This document shows, in pieces, positions 45,486 through 57,329 of a stretch of DNA of 64,000 nucleotides. The stretch is taken from the NCBI RefSeq assembly GCF_019175285.1, contig NC_056523.1, positions 207,735,648 through 207,799,647 of the forward strand, written 5' to 3'. Within the stretch, counting starts at the first letter, position 1. Each line of letters begins with the position of its first letter. Source of the DNA: Sceloporus undulatus (taxonomy: Eukaryota; Chordata; Lepidosauria; Squamata; Phrynosomatidae). Under the pieces are notes generated by a model. It worked only from the letters and a program-made list of their open reading frames with translations. It had not been told where the DNA came from and searched no databases. Made by a program: the position numbers and the translations under genes.

Positions 45486-45708
45486 TCTGTGTGCCTTCAA
45501 GTTGTTTCTAACTTGTGGCGACCTGAAGGCAAATCTATCATGGGTTTTCTTGACAAGATTTGTTCAGGGGGTTTGCCATTACCTTCCCTGAGGCTGAGAG
45601 AATGTGACTTGCCCAGGCCACTCAGTCGGTTTCATGGCTGAGCAGGGAATCAAACCCCAGTCTCCAGAAATGTGTACGATACTGCAACCACTATGCCACA
45701 CTGTCTCT
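45486..45708 (-). mobile_element. tRNA-derived SINE, near full length
   Basis: Reverse complement: GTGTGGCATAGTGGTTGCAG head, GGGTTTGATTCCCTGC B box, GAAACCGACTGAGTGG, CATTCTCTCAGCCTCAGG, ACAAATCTTGTCAAGAAAAC, and an AACTTGAAGGCACACAG tail. This is the clearest copy in the window. Confidence 0.85.
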
Positions 45709-47335
45709 CTAGAAAGTCAGACCTTATATGGCTCTATATAAGAGTCTATATAAAGAATCAGACGTTGAGATGCAGAAACTTATACAAGGACTATAGAGCA
45801 TTGAAATCAGAGTGTGTACCACAAATTACACAGCTATTTGGACAAGGGACTTGCTTCTATAAAGTGACTAAAGAAGTTGAAATTCCTAGAGACATAGATT
45901 TCTGCACCCAATAACAAATCTGTTACATTTTTACATGCAAGAAACATCACAATACATAAAGCTGTCTTCTTTGGAAAATGAATTGCCATCTAAGAAGTGA
46001 TTCAGTTCTATACAGTATCGCTACCCTTTTCTCTCCCTATGAAAAAAAATCAGAAGTACCTGGATGGATAGTTATTGAGAAGTGTCGTTCTATAGCCTGA
46101 TGAGATGCAAGAGTTCAGTTCCATTTTTCGTCGTTGTTGCTATCAGCCTTTAGTTTATCTTACATATTGTTATTGTTCCTTGCCACACCCTCAGGCAGGG
46201 TAAACTGGCTCAGTAAATTTGGCATGAATGTGTGTAGGTAAATCATCCCATCTGTTACGTTGTAAAAAGACAAGACCCAGCTTTAATCCCGAAAATCTCT
46301 CCTTTTTCAGGATCTTCCTCTGTCCGATTGGGGTTCTCTCTCCATTATAGATGCCCAATATTCAAAAGTCAAACCTTTTGAATACCAAGATGCCGGTTGC
46401 AGCCCAGACGGCAAAATTCAGAGTCCCCTTTTCTCTTGATAGAAGGTGTTGCCCCAATCCATCATCCTTGCTGAGCTGAAGTAATCCACTTCCCAGTAAT
46501 GGCTCCCTCAAGGAAGGATCTCTGTTCAAGACCTGCCAGAGCTTGTCAAACCTTTCGGTGCGGGGGGTACAGTTTTCTCCTCCAGCAGTAGCTTATAGAA
46601 AGACGGTCCTCAGACAAGTCAGCCTGGATGAAAATTATCTCCAGTGTGGGGGTTCTTGCATCTGTAGGGAAATATTCAGAGATGACACATCACCTATCAA
46701 GACCCACCTGAAGATCTACAAAGGATAACTTTATTTACACAACAGCAGCAGCTCATAACCCAAGACATAGTTTTGCCCCAAAACAGCACCTGCATGTCTA
46801 TTTTCCCCATGTCAATATACAGGAACTCGGTGCATGGCGCATATAGGAGTGATGTTTAAAAAACAGAACTTAACCAATTAATAAACAGAATGTTTCAGTT
46901 TCCACTTTCTTCAGTTGTTTAAAATAAAAGAGAACTTGCAGTCATAGTCACAATCTAGGACATCCTATCATTAACAATCCTAAACGGACAAAGTCTTCTC
47001 TAGGCTGAGCCCATTTTACAGTCTTCAGATTATGAATACAGAATTTTTTCTGTTTTTCTACAATCCTTCAATGAAACAAGGTGACCAGAAGTCCTCCTTT
47101 TCCAGACTTGGAGTTTCAAATCATGGCTGACAGCACTGAAACACACAGTGCAACTCTGCATAGACAATACATACGTTTTAAGAAAAGGGACCGGTCTATG
47201 CAGGAGTTCACTTTCAGCAAGGTTCCTGGCTCCTTCTTCAAGGTGCTGCTGAGGCTACTAAAAATATCTTGACAAACAAACAAAAAAAGAAAAACAAAAC
47301 AGGCAACTCAGAAAGGATGCGTTCATGAAGTAGAT
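45709..47335. other. Stretch without a supportable gene; possible minus-strand poly(A) site near 46730
   Basis: No domain-bearing frame. TTTATT near 46730 would read as AATAAA on the minus strand and could end a minus-strand transcript from the right, but no exon was recognised there. Around 47075-47110 a GGTGACCAGAAGTCCTCC start of the TGTCCTC-type repeat is present. Confidence 0.35.
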
Positions 47336-47878
47336 GTGCTGTTGTTGTATGCCTTCAAGTAATTTTCTGACTTATGGCAACCCTAAAGTGAACCTGTCAT
47401 GGAGTCTTGACAAGTTTCTTCAGAGAAGATTTGCCATTGCCATCCCTTGAGACTAAGGGGCTGTACAGACTGGCTATTAAGGCTGGCCTGGATGCCAAGT
47501 TGGGCCATGGCGTCCACATGATGCACACTTCAAATCTGCCCACAGGCTGGCATGATGCTGTGTGCTGCACCGCAGAGCGGGCAGCGTCATGGCACTCCTC
47601 TGGCATTGTGCCTTCGTGACGTAGAGCATAAGGAGCGTCGAAGAGCCATGGCACTGGCAGCTATGGCGCCCTTTCTGTGGCGCAGAAAGAAGCCACTTTT
47701 TGTGGCTCCTTGTGCTCCATGGAAAGGCAAGATCAGGGCCACGGTGTGCGGTTGCTGCGGCCCCAATCTGGCACTAAAAGAAGCAGCCTGTACAGCCCCT
47801 AGGAGAGTCTGACTTGTGAAACTGGGATTTGGACCATCTCATGAGTTCAAAACTTAAACCACTACATTACCATGACTC
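47336..47878 (-). mobile_element. tRNA-derived SINE split by a Harbinger-like MITE
   Basis: The SINE tail side (TTGTATGCCTTCAAGTAATT.., AAGATTTGCCATTGCCATCC..) occupies 47336-47456. The head side (CTGACTTGTGAAACTGGGAT.., CTTAAACCACTACATTACCA) resumes at 47800-47878. The MITE between them is a separate entry. Confidence 0.75.
47457..47799. mobile_element. GGGGCTGTACAG MITE, Harbinger-like, nested in the SINE
   Basis: It starts GGGGCTGTACAG and ends CTGTACAGCCCC, a perfect 12-bp inverted repeat. The three flanking bases are TAA at the left and TAG at the right, compatible with a mutated TWA duplication of PIF/Harbinger type. A truncated relative lies in NANS exon 3 at 35527-35841. Confidence 0.75.
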
Positions 47879-48417
47879 ACATTGCTAAAATACAGAATTC
47901 TTAAACAAGGAAAAGCACTTCTCTCATTGCCTTGAATTTTCATCATTACCTAGAATAACAAACCTGAACTTCACCTCCTGTTTGCCCAATCTAAATATAA
48001 AGGAAAACAGAAGACAGTAAGGCAAACTCCTTCTGGCAGAATCACTTCATGTAATAATGCACTCTTGTTCTAATGGTGCATTATGCTTGCAATTGCACTT
48101 TTTCCAGGGTCAAAAACAAGTGGTGCTAGTATGCAGGCAAATCTGTCAGCTCTCACCAGCCCACTTCTGCAAGGACTGACTCTTACAGCACAGCACCAAT
48201 AGGCTTGGTCCACCTGCCACCTCTACTTATATGTGTGTTTCTTCTAGCAGTTTCTGGTCCAGAGTTGCTGCAGCAACATATAATAAGCACGCTTTGGACT
48301 GGACGACTTTTGGGAATCCTTCCAACACTGAGATTTCTGACAAGATAACCGATACTTCCTCTAACTTTCCAAGATCATTCCCAAGAGACCCTTCTACCAG
48401 CCAGACAGGAGAGATGG

Positions 48418-48590
48418 ACTTGTTGTGTACCTTCAAGTCAATTCTGACTTATGGCAAGCCTATCATGGAGCTTTCTTGGTAATATTTGTCCAGAAGGCTT
48501 TTTGCTGTCTTCTTCCTATGAGGCTGAAAAGAGTATGACTTGACCAGGCTCACCTATGGGTTTGTACAGCTGAGCAGAGACTCACTGCAT
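48418..48590 (-). mobile_element. tRNA-derived SINE, 3' portion
   Basis: The plus-strand words TTGTGTACCTTCAAGTCAAT, GGCAAGCCTATCATGGAG, TTCCTATGAGGCTGAAAAG and CAGCTGAGCAGAGACTC are the reversed SINE from tail toward head. The head is cut off. Confidence 0.7.
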
Positions 48591-48724
48591 GACACTGTTT
48601 TTCCAAGGTGGGTTAGGGGGGCATCACATAGAATCGCAGATGCCCAGTATATATGTGGGTCTTCAAGAAAAAGCGGAACTAGAAAAGTTTCCAGTGATAT
48701 TAGGACATTTGAGGAGCAGCACGT

Positions 48725-48945
48725 TGTAATGATTTCAGCATTGGACAAGGAAATTGGGAGACCAGGGTGCGAATCCCGGCTCAGCCATGGAAACCCATTG
48801 GGTGGACCATGGGTAAGTTACACTCTCTCAGCATCAGGGGCAGGCAATGGCAAACACCTTCTGAAGAAACCTGCAAAGAAAGCTCTGTGGTAGGGTCACC
48901 TTAGTATCATCCTAAGTTGTAAATTGACTTCAAGGCACACATCAA
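48725..48945 (+). mobile_element. tRNA-derived SINE, plus strand
   Basis: In order: GGGTGCGAATCCCGGCTC (B box), CCATGGAAACCCATTGGGTG, GTTACACTCTCTCAGCATCA, GGCAATGGCAAACACC, TGCAAAGAAAGCTCTGTGG and a GACTTCAAGGCACACATC tail. Confidence 0.8.
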
Positions 48946-50081
48946 ATTAGTACCTTTGGTTTACATTTTATATTTGAGCATATTCAAAGCTTTGTGAAGA
49001 AATTATTTTATTAGAGTATTTATAATCCATAAACAATAGTATATATTTCACCAAAAAACTGAACACACCTGAAACCTCCCCCAATTGTTTTTAGGACACT
49101 TATCCGCAGAAACCTCTGTCTCTCTATATAACAACAGCTCCGCTTCTTTTGCTGGGGCACAACTGTAGTACCTTCAGCTTCAGTCACTGACATTCCGCAC
49201 TTCTTACCATTTCTATTTCAAATTGAGAAAAATCTGATTCAGAGAGGGAGAGGGACAGACAGATAGACAGACAGAGGTTTGGGAAGGTATGGAAACATTT
49301 CCCCAGCAAAATAAAGCATTGGATTTTTTTTTTTTTAAAAAAAACACCCACATCACTGTTGAACAGCTTGGTGCTCCCATGCTTACCTTTTTTGAGCCGT
49401 ACTTTGAGTGGCTTCTAGAAGATGGACTGAATGGTCTCCACAAAGCTCTTGAAGTGGTTAGTAACATGTTCAAATGTCACAGGCACTGGAGCCAACTGCT
49501 CTGCAGGGATCCCCTGCTTCAACATTTCCTTTTCTATTGCACTGTACTCCTGGCAGGGGAGAAGAACATTTTACAAGTTTTGAATGTTGCCTGCCTTGTG
49601 TTCGTGAGTTTCCATACTTCAACTATAGTATGGTAGGCATGGTACACAGTGCAAGGAAAAGGTGGCCGGTAGCCGCCTCTTGTTGCTGCACAGCGGTACC
49701 ACAGCAACTAAATTGTACAGTACCGCTGCGCAACAAAAAAAGATGTATGGCACCCTGGCCACGTGCTAGGGTTGCAGGGTGTGTAGTCGCTCCGCCCCCG
49801 GCAACCCTAGCATGTGATGAGGGCATCCTTAAAGGCCTGTTTGTACTGGGCCCATAGCTACTTAGCCATGGACTCAATCCACAGTGCTTCTGTTACATTT
49901 AAAGGCCTGAGACTAAGTGGGAGAGATCGACTGCACGGGTTCTTCCTCATTTGGTCTGGTTCAAGTGTGATGTTCAGGTGGGAAAGATTCAGATGACATT
50001 CAGAGTCAAACCATTGGTCCATCTAGCTCAGTTTTGTCTCCCTTACAATGGCTGGCATCCCATTAGTGATGTACACAAGTG
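48946..50081. other. Stretch without a supportable gene
   Basis: An open plus frame at 49289-49636 (LTFFEPYFEWLLEDGLNGLH.. within) has no recognised family. A 16-bp inverted repeat pairs CACGTGCTAGGGTTGC near 49760 with GCAACCCTAGCATGTG near 49802, one mismatch, with a short loop. Nothing else is assignable. Confidence 0.35.
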
Positions 50082-50199
50082 TGGACTTTAAACAGAGGCT
50101 GGATGGTCATCTGTTGGGGATGCTTTAATTTAGATTTCCTGTATGGCTTGGGATTGGACTGGGTGGCCCTTGCGGTCTCTTCCAACTCTATGATTCTAT
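50082..50199 (+). mobile_element. CR1 LINE 3' end (plus strand)
   Basis: It reads FKQRLDGHLLGML then a tail with TCTTCCAACTCTATGATTC, the standard CR1 3' terminus. It sits immediately upstream of a separate CR1 ORF2 piece instead of downstream of it. Confidence 0.85.
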
Positions 50200-50955
50200 C
50201 TTACACAATGGTTTCTCTTCATCCTGGAGAGAAGTGAACAGTGTGGTGCTACAGGGTTCTGTTCTGGGCCCAGTGCTATTCAACATCTTTATCAATTACT
50301 TGAATGACAGAATTGGGGGCATACATATCAAATTTGCAGATGACACCAAACTAGGAGGAGTAGCTAATATCCCAGAGGATATGATCAACATACAAAAACG
50401 ACCTGAATAGACTAGAAAGCTGGGCCAAAGCTAACAAAATGAAATTCAACACGGAGAAATGTAAGGTACTGCATTTAGGACAGAAAAATGCATAGATATA
50501 GGATGGGGAACAACTGGCTTAACAAGAGCACATGTGAAAGGGATCTGGGAGTCCAAATAGACCACAAGTTGAACATGAGCCAACTGTGTGATGAGGCGGC
50601 TAAAAAGGCCAATGAGATTTTAGGCTGCATCAATAGAAGTATAGTGTTTAGATCAAGAGAAGTAATAGTGCCACTCTATTCTGCTTTGGTCAGACCCCAC
50701 CTGGAATACTATGTCCAGTTCTGGGCACCACAATTCAAAATGGATGTGGAGAACCTGGAGCGGGTCCAAAGGAGGGCGACTAAAATGGTGAAGGGTCTGG
50801 AAACCATGCCCTGTGAGGAACAACTTAGGGAGTTGGGGGTGTTTAGCCTGGAGAAGGTTAAGAGGTGATATGATAGCCTTGTTTCAATATTTGAAGGGAT
50901 GTCATATTGAGGAGGGAGCAAGCTTGTTTTCTGCTCCTCCAGAGACCAGGACCCG
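50200..50955 (+). mobile_element. CR1 LINE ORF2 fragment lacking its 3' end (plus strand)
   Basis: In order: GSVLGPVLFNIF-type RT block near 50255, DRIGGIHIKFADDTKLGG near 50310-50355, [20 protein letters not shown].. from 50495, [59 protein letters not shown], ending abruptly after SACSSRDQDP near 50955. The C-terminal part and tail are missing at this side. Confidence 0.88.
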
Positions 50956-51332
50956 GAAAATGTCATTGCGCGAGAGGTGATCACACGGAAATTCGCACAA
51001 TGGCAAGCTATTTTCGGGCAATGGGAAGTCAGTTTGAACGCAATTCGAATTCATGTAAATTCGCTGAACTAGAGAATTCATGTGAATGCGTTCTGGCCCC
51101 ACTTTCCTTTCATTTGAAATTAAGAGAAATTCCTCCCATGTGATAAAGTCCTCAGAGAAGGTAACTTTTACAAAGGGAAGGATAGTGGATTGGATTCAGG
51201 GAGGTGGTATTTTAGGGAGCATGGGAAATAAGGGAAACCAGATCATTTCTTCAATCCTCCAAAATGGAGCTCCTTCAAATCCAAAGGATTTACTTCCAAG
51301 TAAACCTGCAGGTTCTACACTGATTATTTTGC

Positions 51333-51334
51333 AG

Positions 51335-51384
<50 letters not shown>
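51333..51384. repeat. (AAT)n microsatellite
   Basis: About seventeen AAT units adjoining the minisatellite that follows. Confidence 0.95.
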
Positions 51385-51385
<1 letters not shown>

Positions 51386-51953
51386 GAATGATGAAATGGA
51401 TGAAGAGAATGATAGGAGACTAGATGTAGATGAAATAGATGAGGAGAATGACAGGAGAATAGATGTATATGTAGATGAAATAGATGAGAAGAAAGACAAG
51501 AGAACAGATGTAGATGAAATAGATGGAGAGAACGACAGGAGAATAGATGTAAATGTGGGCTGAAATAGATGAGGAGAATGATAGGAGAATAGACATAGAT
51601 GTAGATGAAAAAGATGAGAATGACAGGAGAATAGATGTAGATGTGGCTGAAATAGATGAGGAGAATGACAGGAGGATAGATGTAGAAGTAGATGTGTGTG
51701 AAATGGATGAAGAGAATGACAGGAGGATGGATGTAGATGCGGATGAAATAGATGAGAATAACATGAGGATAGATGTAGCTGAAATAGATGAGGAGAATGA
51801 CAGGAGGATAGATGTAGGTGAAACAGATGAGGAGAATGACAGGAGAATAGATGTAGATGTGGCTGAAATGGATGGGGGCTCTGACACGGAGGACCCCTTT
51901 GAATTTGGCTGCCAGAAAATAGAAGGGAGGAAGAAACGTGAAGCAGTCATTCA
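51385..51953 (+). other. Acidic-coding minisatellite with a splice-donor-like end
   Basis: Imperfect units of roughly 33-48 bp (GAAATAGATGAGGAGAATGA, CAGGAGAATAGATGTAGATG) encode EIDEENDRRIDVDVA-like repeats about a dozen times. Unit lengths vary by multiples of three, so the same frame stays open from about 51387 to 51953 except for one extra G in a GGG run near 51563. After the repeats comes a non-repetitive end, GGSDTEDPFEFGCQKIEG and RKKREAVIQ, followed by CAG|GTGAGG. The flanks (50956-51330 and 51954-52300) share TGTGATAAA and AATTCAC words but no known repeat end. It may be a coding exon of an unrecognised gene, an exon carried by an unknown mobile element, or chance. Confidence 0.4.
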
Positions 51954-53600
51954 GGTGAGGCTAGCATTCACGTGAAAGTGGAACCAGTCTCCCTTCTTCA
52001 CCCCAGAAGTGCAAAGGTTCAGGATGCGTCCAGAGCCCCACTGAGCATGCACAAGGGTCCCAATTCGAATCGTTGAATCCGCATGGTATGCACCGGTATG
52101 GTAATACAATGTGCACTCACTCCGCTTTGCGTGAACCCGCATCATGTGACTTGTTTTGGATTCGATTCCCCCTGAATTCAGAAGGGCAATGGAAGGGCAA
52201 CCAAGTGTGATAAAACATGTGTGTTACAATGTGAATTCACATAGCTGAACCAGGAGTCACCATGGATCTGAGCTTCAAAAACCTTTGTGTGATAAACACC
52301 TGAGTCAGGTCCCAGATGCTCTCCCCCTCCCCCCCCCCCCCCCTCACGTCAGCAGTCCCTTTGCTTATCTATCCTTGTCACCTCCCCCCTTCCTTCCTTC
52401 TCCTCCTTTAACCTACATTCTTTCAAGTCCAAGGCCCTTTCAGCATGTTCCAGAACTGAAAGGGGGGCAATCTTTCTGGCTGCGGAGACTCTCTGGCTGT
52501 CCTCTCTCGGGTTCTTGTGAGAAAAGTATGTATGGGGGGGGGTTGCCTAATCTGGATCTTGTGGGCTCTAAACCTAGTTCCCAGTTGCCGGGGGGATGTC
52601 TCCTCCCAGAAGGGGCTTTGGGATCCCTCCATCGGCCTCTTCTTGGATTTGGCCTAATTTGGGCTCTCTCTCCCCCCCGATAGAAACCTCTCCCTTCAAG
52701 ACCCCAGAGATAACTTCCCTCCCAAAAAAGTTGTTTCCAATGCTACTTACGCCTATGCTGTGTGATGTCCTTTATTTGGCACAAAATCTTCCCACAAATG
52801 AGGCATCAGAGGGGCCTCTCCTCTGCCCCACTTTCCAGGAGGGAGGGGGCTCCTCAAAGTCCTTATATATTTGGATCCCCCCCCTCACAATGCCATGCCT
52901 CTCCCTATGGATCCCCCTGCCCCCTATTCTCAGGGCAGGGAAATGTCCAATTAACAATTTGTAAGCCGCTCCAATAGCCTTTTGCCTGAAGAGTGGGGTA
53001 TGAGTAATTTTATTATTATTATACCCCAAAGTACCTGGGAAGGAAGCAAGGAAAGCAGGCCTTGTGGCCCCTGCCTTTGTTTGGGGGAGGAGAGGGGCTT
53101 CCTTGTTTCTTATAACCCCCCAAGGCCCCCAGAGCCCTTCAAGCCATTGCTCCAAACAAACAAGGCCCTCCCTCCTCCCTTCCTCAGAGGAGTCTGTGGG
53201 CAGCATGGCTTCAATGGTGAGTGCGCATGCTCACATGCCCCCAAAGGCCCCCTCCTGACCATGCGCAGGGATCACCAGGGCCTTCATTCGTGCTGCGCTG
53301 TTTATTCTGCTGGATGCCTTTACAGGAAGAAAGTGTGCCTCCTTCCCTCCTTTGGATCGAGGAGACTGGAGGAGCCAGAATGAAGCCCAAGAAAGGAACC
53401 TGACTCAGGAGAGAAAGGTAGGGAAGGAAGGCTCTCCTTTCTACATATAGCTCTGCCGTCTGTTTGATGTGTGGTGTGTGGTGTGTGTGTGTGTGTTTGC
53501 TTCGTATGGCTGGAAATGGAGCTGAGGATTGAGGAAAGAAGAAAGTGTCAGTTTTGTGCAAATTCAGAATTTCTGTGCATCAAAGAGTCCAGTGTGTTGA
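51954..53600. other. Stretch without a supportable gene; GC-rich and low-complexity pieces
   Basis: It holds a poly-C run at 52327-52343, a SINE/LINE-like tail at 52960-53020 (TTTGTAAGCCGCTCC.., ATTTTATTATTATT), and a TG-rich run at 53470-53500. Around 53200 ATGGCTTCAATG precedes GTGAGTGCG and looks like a start codon before a donor, but nothing supports an exon. Confidence 0.35.
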
Positions 53601-53613
53601 AACAGCAAAGAAC

Positions 53614-53619
53614 TTTATT
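53614..53619 (-). promoter_or_regulatory. AATAAA poly(A) signal, minus strand
   Basis: TTTATT on the plus strand reads AATAAA on the minus strand, about 460 bp past the end of the minus-strand zinc-finger frame. It is well placed to end that gene's 3' UTR. Confidence 0.5.
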
Positions 53620-54079
53620 GAGAACACATAGTCAGAAATTCCGCGTTTAAGCCAGAACTGCCCACCCAAAGCCAAGAACATTAAAACCCGAAAACCTAAA
53701 TCTCCACCTCAACCAAACCTAGCCCAACCTCCAATTCTACAGTCTATCCCCCAAAAGGTAACCAGGCCCCTTTGCCATTTCCAGAAACTAGCCCCTTCCT
53801 GTTACTACCGGCCCCCAACTGTCTTTAGCCAACATCCCACACATTCAAAAGGCTATCATTCCCATAACAATTCTATCCAGCTGCAAAAATCCCAGCCCCC
53901 CATTTAGCTAACCAATACAACAACCCACAATCCCCTGCCAAATTTATAACCCAAAGTAATGGTCTATACTAATAGCAATGGAAACCTAACTTAACAAAAT
54001 ATAACTTTAAAACATAAACAGACCATAGGGACAATCAATCTTCAAATAAAATCACAAGGGCCATTTCTTATCACATCTG

Positions 54080-55060
54080 GATTAAAAACTATTTTTTGTA
54101 TCCCTTCTTGAGTAAATATGTTAGTTCACTGCTGGCATTGTTTGGCTTCTCGCCGTGTGGACTCTCTGATGTCTCACTAGGGCTGACTTTGAATAAAAAC
54201 CTTTCCCACAATGCTGGCATTGTATGGCTTCTCTCCTGTGTGTTTTTCTGATGTGCCACTAGGTTTGACTTCTGAGAACAACATTTCCCACAATGCTGGC
54301 ATTGTATGGCTTCTCTCCTGTGTGGGATTCGCTGATGTATCACAGGCTGACTTAGAAGAAAAACCTTTTCCACAATGCTGGCATTTGTATGATTCTCTCC
54401 TGTGTGGTTCTCTGATGTATCACTAGTATGATTTGAATAAAAACATTTCCCACAATGCTGGCATTTGTATGGCTTCTCTCCTGTGTGGATCTCTGATGTG
54501 TGACTAGGTATGACTTCGAAAAAAACATTTCCCACAATGTTGGCATTTGTGTGGATTCTCTCCTGTGTGGACTCTCTGATGTTCACTAGGTATGATTTGA
54601 GAAAAACTTTCCCACAATGCGTGGCTTGTATGGCTTCTCTCCTGTGTGGATTCTGATGCACTAGGTTGACTTTGAAAAACATTTCCCACATGCTGGCATT
54701 TGATGGATTCTTCCGTGGGTTCGCGTGATTCACTAGGTGACTTCTTGAATAAAAACATTTCCCCAATGCTGCATTGGTGGGTCCTCCGTGTGGACTCTCG
54801 AGCTCATAGATGACTGCAAAAACAATTTCTCCCAATGCTGCATTGATGGCCCTGTGTACTGGTCTCACTCGGATGACTTGAATAAACATTTCTCACAATG
54901 CTGGCAGTATGGTTCCCAGTGTGTGGACCCCATGCCCTCACAATTCTTCGTAGCAGACACTGAGAGCAAGACTGATCTCAGACTTGAGGAGGGGCACGGT
55001 GTTACCCCAAGATTTGCCCCCATTACCCATCTAGAGATTAATTAATCAGTTGTGAGAGAG
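54080..55060 (-). pseudogene. C2H2 zinc-finger exon, about eleven degenerate fingers (minus strand)
   Basis: KRAB-ZNF proteins bind DNA through arrays of 28-residue C2H2 fingers. Here the 84-bp unit encoding (H)TGEKPYKCQHCGKCF..S...HQR repeats from about 54950 down to 54120, with GEKPYKCQHCGKCFYS readable near 54470-54430 and QHCGKCCSQKSNLVAHQK near 54300-54250. About eleven CQHCGKC-type cores can be counted. Single-base losses shift the frame repeatedly, most densely at 54580-54900, so no frame spans more than a few fingers. Several finger histidines are lost. The frame closest to the 3' end stops at 54089. The KRAB exon at 58061-58167 on the same strand and the poly(A) signal at 53614 complete the gene layout. 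The breaks may be real decay or uncorrected read errors, since neighbouring sequence toward the 25-N gap has the same indel-rich character. Confidence 0.82.
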
Positions 55061-55774
55061 CTCATGACCCTGTTGTGATGCCCCAAATCCAGGAACACTG
55101 TCATCTTACTCATAGGAGCTAGCAAGATGATACTGTAGGTGAACTACCTTGAGGGAATCAGTGGAAGCGAATTAGACAAAGGACTGTGAAACAATACCCA
55201 TTAAAATGTAAAACATGTACAGGTGGCATCGTTCCTGTGAGACTGCCATAGAGAGCTGATTCAGAGCACCTGGCAGATGCAAGCTGACTGCAGGGCTGTT
55301 TCATGCTTGTGGCACCAGGAGAGATCACAACCTAAAACAGCACAGTCACTGCGGATTGGTGTGGATTGCTGGATGGTTGTTGTACAAGAGATGGTGGCTC
55401 ATGGAGTCGAAGAGGCTTGCAAATGTTATATATTTGCCTCAGAGAGAGCCCCAAGGACTTGATGAAACAACCTTCTCGGACTTTTTTTAAGGGGAGTGGT
55501 CAGTGCTTGCCAACGCTATATCTGATATTTGCCTCTGTACTCTGCTATGTTATGCTGAGCTGCATCTGGGAATGTCGCCCTCAGATTGCGCTGTACACTG
55601 GCTGTGAACAGAACTGGGGGAATTCAGAGCCAGGAGCACTGGAGCGCCGTCTGCTAATCCCTTTTTGTCTAACTTATCCTTGCAAGCACCAATTGCATTC
55701 AATTGGTTTCAGACCATTCTTTCCCCACCCAGGAAGCGATTTAAATCTTTGAACCTTCAGTTTTTACTCCCAAC
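55061..55774. other. Intron of the minus-strand zinc-finger gene
   Basis: No repeat end or coding block recognised. It lies between the finger exon and the start of inverted segment A', and may hold sequence equivalent to the 100-N gap at 16881-16980. Confidence 0.4.
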
Positions 55775-55999
55775 AGCACTTACATAATAAAAAAGCCCGA
55801 CTGGCTGTTCTTCAGATTCAGTCCATTACAGACAGACACTCTGTAGGTTTTCATGGCCAGCACCTCAATCTCTCGCCGTCCCACTTGCCGCGAGGAGCTC
55901 TGACTTCTCTCCCCCTTGCGGACCTTCGCCAATTGGAATCAAGAGCTGACTAGGCAACATATTAGCATAGCAAAGCTCACTCTCACCTTGTGACCTAAT

Positions 56000-56084
56000 C
56001 GTGTGTGTGTGTGTGTGTGTGGTGTGTTGTGTGTGTGTGAATTAATGCTTGTGTATGGGAGGGTGTATGTGTGTGTGTGTGTAT
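56000..56084. repeat. (TG)n microsatellite, interrupted
   Basis: Two TG runs separated by a short unique piece, corresponding to the CA runs at 16590-16645 in segment A. Confidence 0.9.
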
Positions 56085-57329
56085 TTGCTTTCCCCCGAAA
56101 TAAAACAAAAAACCCTTTCAAATGCCTTTGGGGCTGTGTGTTTCAGGCCCTGGATAGTTGGGCTGATCCCTGTCACCGTGCCCCAATCAAACTATCTCCC
56201 CTTTGAGCTAAGTACCAAATTCCCCTAAAGCACAGCACTTGCGGGTGTCTCCAGACTCCAGCATTTCAGGTAACAAAGGGTCTTTGGAAGAAAAGATGGA
56301 GCTAAGAGCTCAGGTAGAAAAAGAAACATTAAGAAAAGGGGTGTTTTTGTGTGTCCCCTTCCTCCCTTATAGATATGCCGAATTGCTAAATAGAAGCCCT
56401 TAATATCTCTGAAAACAAGGGCTTGACCTGGTTCTCATCAGTTCACTGAAACAAGTTCTAAATTCGTCAGGTTTGTGGCTGCCTCCCAATCCCCAAGGCC
56501 CCCTCTCCTGGCCCTTCCCAGAGACCCTTCGGTCCACACAGAGCTAGGCGATCCGGCGTTGCCTCCTTCCTTCCTCTGGCTCCCAGAGGCCTGATCCTTC
56601 CCTGTCTCCCTCCGTCTCCATCACCTCCTTTCCATCTGCACGATCTTCAACATTTCACCTCCAGCACTCCTTCCTGCCTTTCTATTTTTAACACTCTCTC
56701 CATCTTCTATCACAAACACACCACAGTGTGTGGGGCTAAAACGGACACTTTGAGGTCCATTTGATGAGGAAAAAGAGTAACAACTTACAAATCACTCATT
56801 GGGAAAGGCACAGCAAGGGAGCTGGGACGGCCCTCCACTTTTGGTGGGTCAGCAAGAGAGCAGCCTTAAAACAGTAAGACATCTTTAATACAGGGATAGC
56901 TCTTGTTGGGGATTGGCCCCCTAGGGATTTCATGGGCACCCACACATGTATTGTGTGTGTGTGTGGGGGGGGGGGGGGATGAAGAATAATTTACCCCTCA
57001 GATCCACCGGATCCCTTTGGGAAGAGGAGGCCATTTTGCCACTGTTCTGCCCCTCTCCTGAGCCATTGCCGGGCCAGGGAATTTTTCCCCCAAGAAGCCC
57101 TCCAGAGCTTCAAAAGGCTGAACAGGGGCCAAAAAGCCAGGAAACTTGCTCCGGGATGGTGAGGACCATTTGGTAAAAAGCCTAACCTCCATGGCTCCTT
57201 CCCACAGAATCTTAGAACTGCAGTTTAGGAAGGGTTATTAGAATCCTTAGAAACTGGAGAGCAATAGTCCCTCACTAAACTACAAAGTACAAGTTCCACA
57301 GGATGCGTGTTATGACAATAAACGATGTG

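Noticed and set aside
48725-48800. tRNA-like A/B-box region
   Set aside because: It is the head of a SINE, not a tRNA gene; the cloverleaf is not complete.
49289-49636. Plus frame of 115 codons with FEPYFEWLLEDGLNGLH
   Set aside because: Starts in a poly-T/poly-A junction, has no recognised family and no flanking splice sites that I can defend.
53196-53230. ATGGCTTCAATG followed by GTGAGTGCG as a first coding exon
   Set aside because: Four codons and a donor can occur by chance; no partner exon or promoter evidence is visible.
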